NCBI RefSeq assembly: GCF_017183135.1
Contig: NZ_JADDXW010000007.1
Span: forward strand, 124,001-188,000
Source: Aurantimonas marina
GTDB taxonomy: Bacteria > Pseudomonadota > Alphaproteobacteria > Rhizobiales > Rhizobiaceae
Reading direction: 5' to 3'
Length of the DNA stretch: 64,000 nt
How positions within the stretch are numbered: the first letter of the stretch is position 1; each line of letters opens with the position of its first letter. Shown one piece after another: positions 59,650-64,000 of this stretch. The notes under the pieces are model-generated. The model did no database searches and was not told where the DNA came from. It saw only the letters and a program-made list of their open reading frames with translations. A program made the translations under genes and the position numbers.

Positions 59650-60975
59650 TCAGACGAGAGCGAGCGTCAGGACTGGTACGGTTGCAACGGCAAGAAGCGT
59701 CACCAGCATGACAACAATATAAGGCATGGCACCGAGGAAGATCGTCTCGACGCCCACATCCGCGTCGTCGAGTGTCGTGTGGACCGTAAAGACCGATATC
59801 CCGAATGGCGGTGTCAGAAGGCCTATCTCGACCGCGAGCACCGTGACCACGCCGAACTGGATCAGGTCAAATCCGAAGGTTTTCGCGATCGGCGCTGCGA
59901 TCGGAACCAGGATCAAGAGGATAGAGGTCGAATCGAGGATCATCCCCATCAGAAGGACGATGATCACGTAGAGTAGAATGAAGCCCCAGGCGCCAAGACC
60001 GCCGGCTGCGACAAGCTCGCCGATGGCATTGGGGATGCCGGCGACGGCGAGCATGCGGCTGTAGAAGCCGGCGGCGATCAGCAAGACGAGGATCGAGACG
60101 GAGACGACACCGGTTTGCTTCAACACCTGCCACATCTTGGTGCGGTCCAGTTTCCGGCGGACAAGCGCGATGACGAGGGCGCCGAAGGCCCCGACGCCGC
60201 CGGCTTCGGTCGGCGTGAAGAAGCCGGTATAAAGCCCGCCAAGGACGAGAACCACGAGAAGCAGGATGGGCACGAGCTTCAACGTCATCTCGCCAATGGT
60301 GAGCACAGTCTCGGCCTCGCCGCGTCGCTCCTTCGCGTGGGCCGGATCGGTAAAGACGCTCGCGGGCCGGAATCTCGCCATCAACAAGATCGCGGCGACG
60401 AAGCCGAGCGCGAGCAGGATGCCGGGAATGATGCCGGCGATGAACATCGCGCCAATCGAGACTTCCGCCAAAACACCGTAGATGATCATCAACAGGCTCG
60501 GCGGGATCAGCATTCCTAGAATCGACGAGCCCGCGACGGTGCCGGCGGAAAAGCCGGCAGTATAACCGTGACGCCGCATCTCGGGGACCGCGATCTTGGT
60601 AAAAACAGCGGCCGAGGCAATCGATACGCCGGTAACGGCGGCAAAGACCGTGTTGGCTGCGACGGTCGCGATGCCAAGGCCGCCAAGCAGGCGCCGCAGA
60701 AGCGTTTCGGCGACTTGGAAAGTATCCTTGCCGACATCGGAAACGCTGACGATCAGCCCCATCAGAACGAAGAGCGGAATCGTGGCGAACAGGAAATCGG
60801 AGACACCACTATAGGCGGCGAGCGATAACAGCCGCATCGCCAGTTCGAAATTCTCGCGGATGATCCAAATGCCCGCGAAACCGGCGGCGAAAAGCGCGAT
60901 CGCGATCTCCATGCCGAGAAGCACCAGCAGAATCAGCGCGCCGATGAGCAGAAAACCAACAGTGAGGGTGGTCAT
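59650..60975 (-). CDS. TRAP transporter large permease (DctM family)
   Basis: The 441-residue protein has about twelve hydrophobic helices and family segments such as FLFATIPLFVLMGLIVSVSD, GVSIASAAVFTKIAVPEM, SILGMLIPPSLLMIIYGVLA, MGMILDSTSILLILVPI and GLLTPPFGISVF. It is the transport subunit of the third TRAP-related locus in the window. Its ATG overlaps the DctQ stop (ATGA). It is not closely similar to the DctM at 48351. Confidence 0.94.
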   Translation of the reverse strand: MTTLTVGFLLIGALILLVLLGMEIAIALFAAGFAGIWIIRENFELAMRLLSLAAYSGVSDFLFATIPLFVLMGLIVSVSDVGKDTFQVAETLLRRLLGGLGIATVAANTVFAAVTGVSIASAAVFTKIAVPEMRRHGYTAGFSAGTVAGSSILGMLIPPSLLMIIYGVLAEVSIGAMFIAGIIPGILLALGFVAAILLMARFRPASVFTDPAHAKERRGEAETVLTIGEMTLKLVPILLLVVLVLGGLYTGFFTPTEAGGVGAFGALVIALVRRKLDRTKMWQVLKQTGVVSVSILVLLIAAGFYSRMLAVAGIPNAIGELVAAGGLGAWGFILLYVIIVLLMGMILDSTSILLILVPIAAPIAKTFGFDLIQFGVVTVLAVEIGLLTPPFGISVFTVHTTLDDADVGVETIFLGAMPYIVVMLVTLLAVATVPVLTLALV

Positions 60976-61544
60976 GCGGAACCGGCCGGCGCCCGGCGCA
61001 TTTCCGTGAGGGCGACCTTCAGGTAAGCGATCAAGGTGATCGCCGATCCCGCGACGATCAGCGCCCAGAATGGGAAAGTCGGCAGCGTGAAGACACCCTG
61101 AACACCGAAAAACTCGTCATTTTGCCAAGCGCGCACCATCCCTGGCCAAGTCGCATAGATGATCGCGCCGAAAATTGCCGCGCCGGTCAGCGCAAAGAGC
61201 GTGTCGATCCCCTTCACCAGCTCAGGCGAGCGTGTGCGCAGCATGCGGGAAAGGAAGTCCGCCCGGGTCATGCGGCGCGCCAGAACCGCGGCTGACATCT
61301 GCAGGAAGACGATCGCAACCACCGAATGGGCGGAGAACTCCGCGACGCCGGTAATCGGATGATTGAAGAAGTTGCGGCCGAGCACGTCGGCGACGACGAG
61401 CAGCATTAAACCGAAGATCCAGAGTGTGCCGATCGCGGCGAAGACCGAGACGATCAATCCCAAAAGCCCTCTGTCGCTCCGACGGGTCTCTGCTATCGGC
61501 GGTTCCGGCCGCGTTTCGTCCGTCACGCTTTTCTCCAACGGCAT
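60972..61544 (-). CDS. TRAP transporter small permease (DctQ family)
   Basis: The 190-residue protein has an N-terminal cytoplasmic, charged stretch of about 28 residues and then four hydrophobic helices, with VADVLGRNFFNHPITGVAEF as the usual DctQ first loop. It lies 124 bp downstream of the binding-protein gene and overlaps dctM. Confidence 0.9.
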   Translation of the reverse strand: MPLEKSVTDETRPEPPIAETRRSDRGLLGLIVSVFAAIGTLWIFGLMLLVVADVLGRNFFNHPITGVAEFSAHSVVAIVFLQMSAAVLARRMTRADFLSRMLRTRSPELVKGIDTLFALTGAAIFGAIIYATWPGMVRAWQNDEFFGVQGVFTLPTFPFWALIVAGSAITLIAYLKVALTEMRRAPAGSA

Positions 61545-61668
61545 GGTTGAAAATTGATTGCGCGCACAGGGCCCCCGGCGGCGTGACGCGGGCCGAGAAT
61601 GTCACATACGTGACCCTGGCGGCGACGGCATGACCGCCGCCGGGGCGACCGCGGATGTCCGACCTGGC

Positions 61669-62736
61669 TCAGCGGTCGGCGTCCCAGTCGCGCAACGGCT
61701 TGGCTCCGCGTTCGCGAAGCGCGTCGAAATAGGCTTTCAGCACGGTCTTGCCCGCTTCGCCGGTCTGGTCGAGCCAAGGCTGGACGATATCGGGAAGCTT
61801 TTCCACCCAGGCTGTCTTCTCAGCGTCCGGCAATTCGGTGATCGCAAGGCCCGCCTTCTGCATTTCGTCGATCGCGGTCGTGGCTTTCTCGGTGACGTAT
61901 TCGCCGTGGCGCTTCGAGGTGATCTTGCCGGCCTCGCGAAATGCCGCCTGGACCGCTTCCGGCTGGCTGTCGAAGAAGTCCTTGTTGACCGCGATGCCCC
62001 CGAAATACATCGATCCGATGCCGACGCGGGTCAGCTTCGGCGCGACTTCGTAGACGCGGGTCGGCAGGATGCCGCTGGCAAAGGACAGGGCGCCTTCGGA
62101 GACGCCGGTCTGTATGTCGGTGTAGTAAGTCGTCAGCGCGCCATCGAGCGGCGTCGCTCCGGTATCGGCGAGCCAATTCGCCGAGGTGCCCGGCGCATTG
62201 ATGCGATGATTGGCGAGATCGGCGAGCGTGTCGATCTCGAAATTGGCGTAGACGTCGTAGCTGTCGGTAATCAGCGAGGAGAGGTGAACCATGTTTTGGG
62301 CCGCCCAGCTGTCGCGCAGTTCGGGCAGCTCATCGGAGAGCTTGTCGAAGATGTCGATGATCATCGTGTGATCGGACGTGGCGAAGGGCGTGAAGTAGGT
62401 CACGTTCTGGAGCGGCATTTCCGAGCCCTCCCAGACCGTGCCGACCATGCCGACATCGACGATACCGTCGCGCACCGCCTCGCGGGTGTCGGTGTATTTA
62501 TAAAGGGTACCGCCGTAATTCTCGACCCAGTCGACCTGATATTCGTTGCCGCCCTCCTTCAGGATGCGGTTCACCTCGGGCTGGAAGACGTTCTTCATCG
62601 CCCAGACCCAGATATTGGCCTCCGGATGGCTGGAGCCGATATTAGCGGTGATCATCTCCTGCGCCCCAACCGGTGAAGCGAGCATCGAACCGGCCAGAAG
62701 CGCTGCTGCCGCGGCGTGGCATGTGAAGTGTTTCAT
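61669..62736 (-). CDS. TRAP transporter substrate-binding protein (DctP family)
   Basis: The 355-residue periplasmic protein has a signal peptide (ending SPVGA, before QEMITA) and a DctP-like fold: GSSHPEANIWVWAMKNVF, an LADLANHRINAPGTSANWL segment in the conserved-arginine region, and DIQTGVSEGALSFASGIL. It follows the molybdenum-hydroxylase gene by 50 bp on the same strand, with GGAGGAA before its ATG. The ligand is unknown; association with a hydroxylase suggests an aromatic or heterocyclic acid. Confidence 0.9.
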   Translation of the reverse strand: MKHFTCHAAAAALLAGSMLASPVGAQEMITANIGSSHPEANIWVWAMKNVFQPEVNRILKEGGNEYQVDWVENYGGTLYKYTDTREAVRDGIVDVGMVGTVWEGSEMPLQNVTYFTPFATSDHTMIIDIFDKLSDELPELRDSWAAQNMVHLSSLITDSYDVYANFEIDTLADLANHRINAPGTSANWLADTGATPLDGALTTYYTDIQTGVSEGALSFASGILPTRVYEVAPKLTRVGIGSMYFGGIAVNKDFFDSQPEAVQAAFREAGKITSKRHGEYVTEKATTAIDEMQKAGLAITELPDAEKTAWVEKLPDIVQPWLDQTGEAGKTVLKAYFDALRERGAKPLRDWDADR

Positions 62737-62786
62737 GTGTTCCTCCCAGAACGTTGGTCTCGTTTGTTGCGTGGCATTGCCTGTCG

Positions 62787-64000
62787 TCAGTCCGCCATCG
62801 CGCCGATCGCCGTCAGCACCCGCTCGGGCGTCATCGGCATCTCGGTGATCCTGCCGCCGAAGGGGCGGATGGCATCGTTGATGGCATTCATGATCGCAGC
62901 CGGCGCCCCGGCGGTGCCGGCCTCGCCCGCGCCCTTGGCGCCGAGCTCGCTCTCGGCAGTCGGTGTTTCCACATGGCCGACGACGATATCCGGCATTTCC
63001 GCCGACATGGGCACGAGATAGTCGGCCATGGTGGCGTTGGTCAGCTGACCACTCGCGTCATAAAGGCTCTCTTCATACAGCGCGTCGCCGATACCTTGCA
63101 CGATGCCACCGCGGATCTGCTCATCGACCAATTGCGGGTTGATCACCCGGCCGCAGTCTTCGACGCACCAATGCCCGAGCAGCTTGACGAAGCCGGTTTC
63201 GGTATCGACCTCGACATAGCTCGCCTGAACACCGTTGGTGAAGGCGAAGGGATATTCGCTAGTGATGTAGTGGCGCGTGACGACGAGTTCGCGCGGCAGG
63301 TCTTTCGGCAGCGTGTCGCCGCGGAAATAGACGACGCGGCCAAGCTCGGCGAGCGTCATTCGCTCGGCTCCGCTTGCCGCATCAACGATCTGACCAGAGC
63401 GTATGTCGAGATCGTCGGGCGTCGCTTGGAGCATCACCGCCGCGACGCCGAGGATGTTCTGCCTGAGCGCACGTCCGGCCTGCAAGGCTGCTTCGCCGCC
63501 GATGCCGGTGCCGCGCGACGCCCATGTTCCGCCACCGAACGGGGTTGTACGCGTATCGCCGGTGACGATTTTGATCTGACCGATCGCGACGCCGACGGAT
63601 TCGGCGACGATTTGGGCGAGCATCGTCTCGGTGCCCTGGCCCTGTTCGGTGACGCCGGATAGCGCAACGACGCTGCCGTCCGGGTCCATGCGGACGGTAC
63701 AGCCGTCTTGCGCGGAAATGCGCGCCCCACCGATGCCGTACATGAAGGGGCTGGGATTTGTCAGCTCAATGAAGCTGGCGATGCCGATGCCGCGATGGAT
63801 GCTCTTGCTGCGGTGCGCCCTTTGGTCGGCCCGAAGGCCGTCGTAGTCCATCAGTTCGATGATCTTATCGAGGCTTTGATGGTGGGACAGCCCTTCGAAC
63901 CTTAGATTTGCGACGGAGGTGACGGGGTAGGCGTCGTCGCGGTAGAGATTGCGTCGGCGGATTTCGATCGGGTCCATGCCGATCGCCTCGGCGGCCATAT
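62787..64000 (-). CDS. Xanthine dehydrogenase family molybdopterin-binding subunit (C-terminal part)
   Basis: The visible 404 residues are the C-terminal half of a molybdenum hydroxylase large subunit (XDH/CoxL family); the gene starts beyond the window. Landmarks are GMDPIEIRRRNLYRDDAYP, SGVTEQGQGTETMLAQIVAE, GDTRTTPFGGGTWASRGTG, VEDCGRVINPQLVDEQIRGG and GAKGAGEAGTAG, the last carrying the glutamate that acts as base at the Mo centre. It hydroxylates a heterocycle or aldehyde or oxidises CO; the substrate cannot be told from this part. It precedes the TRAP genes in one leftward operon. Confidence 0.93.
   Translation of the reverse strand, partial: MAAEAIGMDPIEIRRRNLYRDDAYPVTSVANLRFEGLSHHQSLDKIIELMDYDGLRADQRAHRSKSIHRGIGIASFIELTNPSPFMYGIGGARISAQDGCTVRMDPDGSVVALSGVTEQGQGTETMLAQIVAESVGVAIGQIKIVTGDTRTTPFGGGTWASRGTGIGGEAALQAGRALRQNILGVAAVMLQATPDDLDIRSGQIVDAASGAERMTLAELGRVVYFRGDTLPKDLPRELVVTRHYITSEYPFAFTNGVQASYVEVDTETGFVKLLGHWCVEDCGRVINPQLVDEQIRGGIVQGIGDALYEESLYDASGQLTNATMADYLVPMSAEMPDIVVGHVETPTAESELGAKGAGEAGTAGAPAAIMNAINDAIRPFGGRITEMPMTPERVLTAIGAMAD

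Noticed and set aside
1-64000. CRISPR array, insertion sequence, integrase or rRNA
   Set aside because: No spaced short repeats, transposase or recombinase motifs, or rRNA-like sequence were seen on either strand.

Overview
This is a GC-rich window from an alphaproteobacterium, most likely of the order Hyphomicrobiales (Rhizobiales). The pointers are the gene families: class III nucleotide cyclases, several branched-chain-type ABC and TRAP transporters, an SdhB of alphaproteobacterial type, and GTG/ATG starts with four-base stop/start overlaps. I cannot place it to genus.

Left part (1-25.4 kb), probable core chromosome. After the end of an unidentified gene come sdhB, a lipoprotein cell-wall hydrolase, a PhoD-like phosphatase, an RlpA-like protein and a small acidic protein. 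A surface-glycan group follows: two paralogous polysaccharide deacetylase-like proteins (4.9 and 24.6 kb) and four glycosyltransferases (8.1-11.7 and 23.4 kb). Inside it lie an oligopeptide-type ABC transporter split over two strands (double ATPase at 11.8 kb; permeases and binding protein at 19.1-23.2 kb) and, between those halves, the most unusual locus here. That locus (13.8-19.1 kb) has four co-directional genes: an exporter-like ABC protein whose nucleotide-binding domain has lost the Walker A lysine and both Walker B acidic residues, a stand-alone cyclic-nucleotide-binding protein, a PhnP-like metallo-beta-lactamase-fold hydrolase, and a class III cyclase with altered active-site residues.

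Middle part (25.7-59.2 kb), probable genomic island. A tRNA-Ser(CGA) gene sits at 25.6 kb, and a 22-bp sequence resembling its 3' end recurs at 59.2 kb. The roughly 33.5 kb between them is almost wholly catabolic and transport genes. (a) A 12-gene leftward operon (26.2-37.5 kb) has a Liv-type ABC transporter, N-formylglutamate-amidohydrolase-like, RpiR regulator, glutamine-synthetase-like, SDR, RraA-like, amidase and cysteine hydrolase genes. (b) Divergent to it are a second cysteine hydrolase and an epimerase. (c) A second amidase and a second Liv transporter (39.3-45.5 kb) come with an HTH regulator. (d) A TRAP transporter, RraA-like, FadR-type regulator and SDR cluster spans 46.8-51.9 kb. 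(e) A glucuronate pathway (kdgK, uxuA, regulator, uxaC, uxuB; 52.2-58.2 kb) follows. Decay is visible toward the right end: a DctM tail stranded between uxaC and uxuB, and a DegT-family aminotransferase broken by three frameshifts next to the tRNA-like fragment.

Right part (59.6-64 kb). A leftward operon encodes the C-terminal part of a molybdenum hydroxylase large subunit (running off the window) followed by a complete TRAP transporter (DctP, DctQ, DctM). No integrase, transposase, rRNA or CRISPR array was seen.
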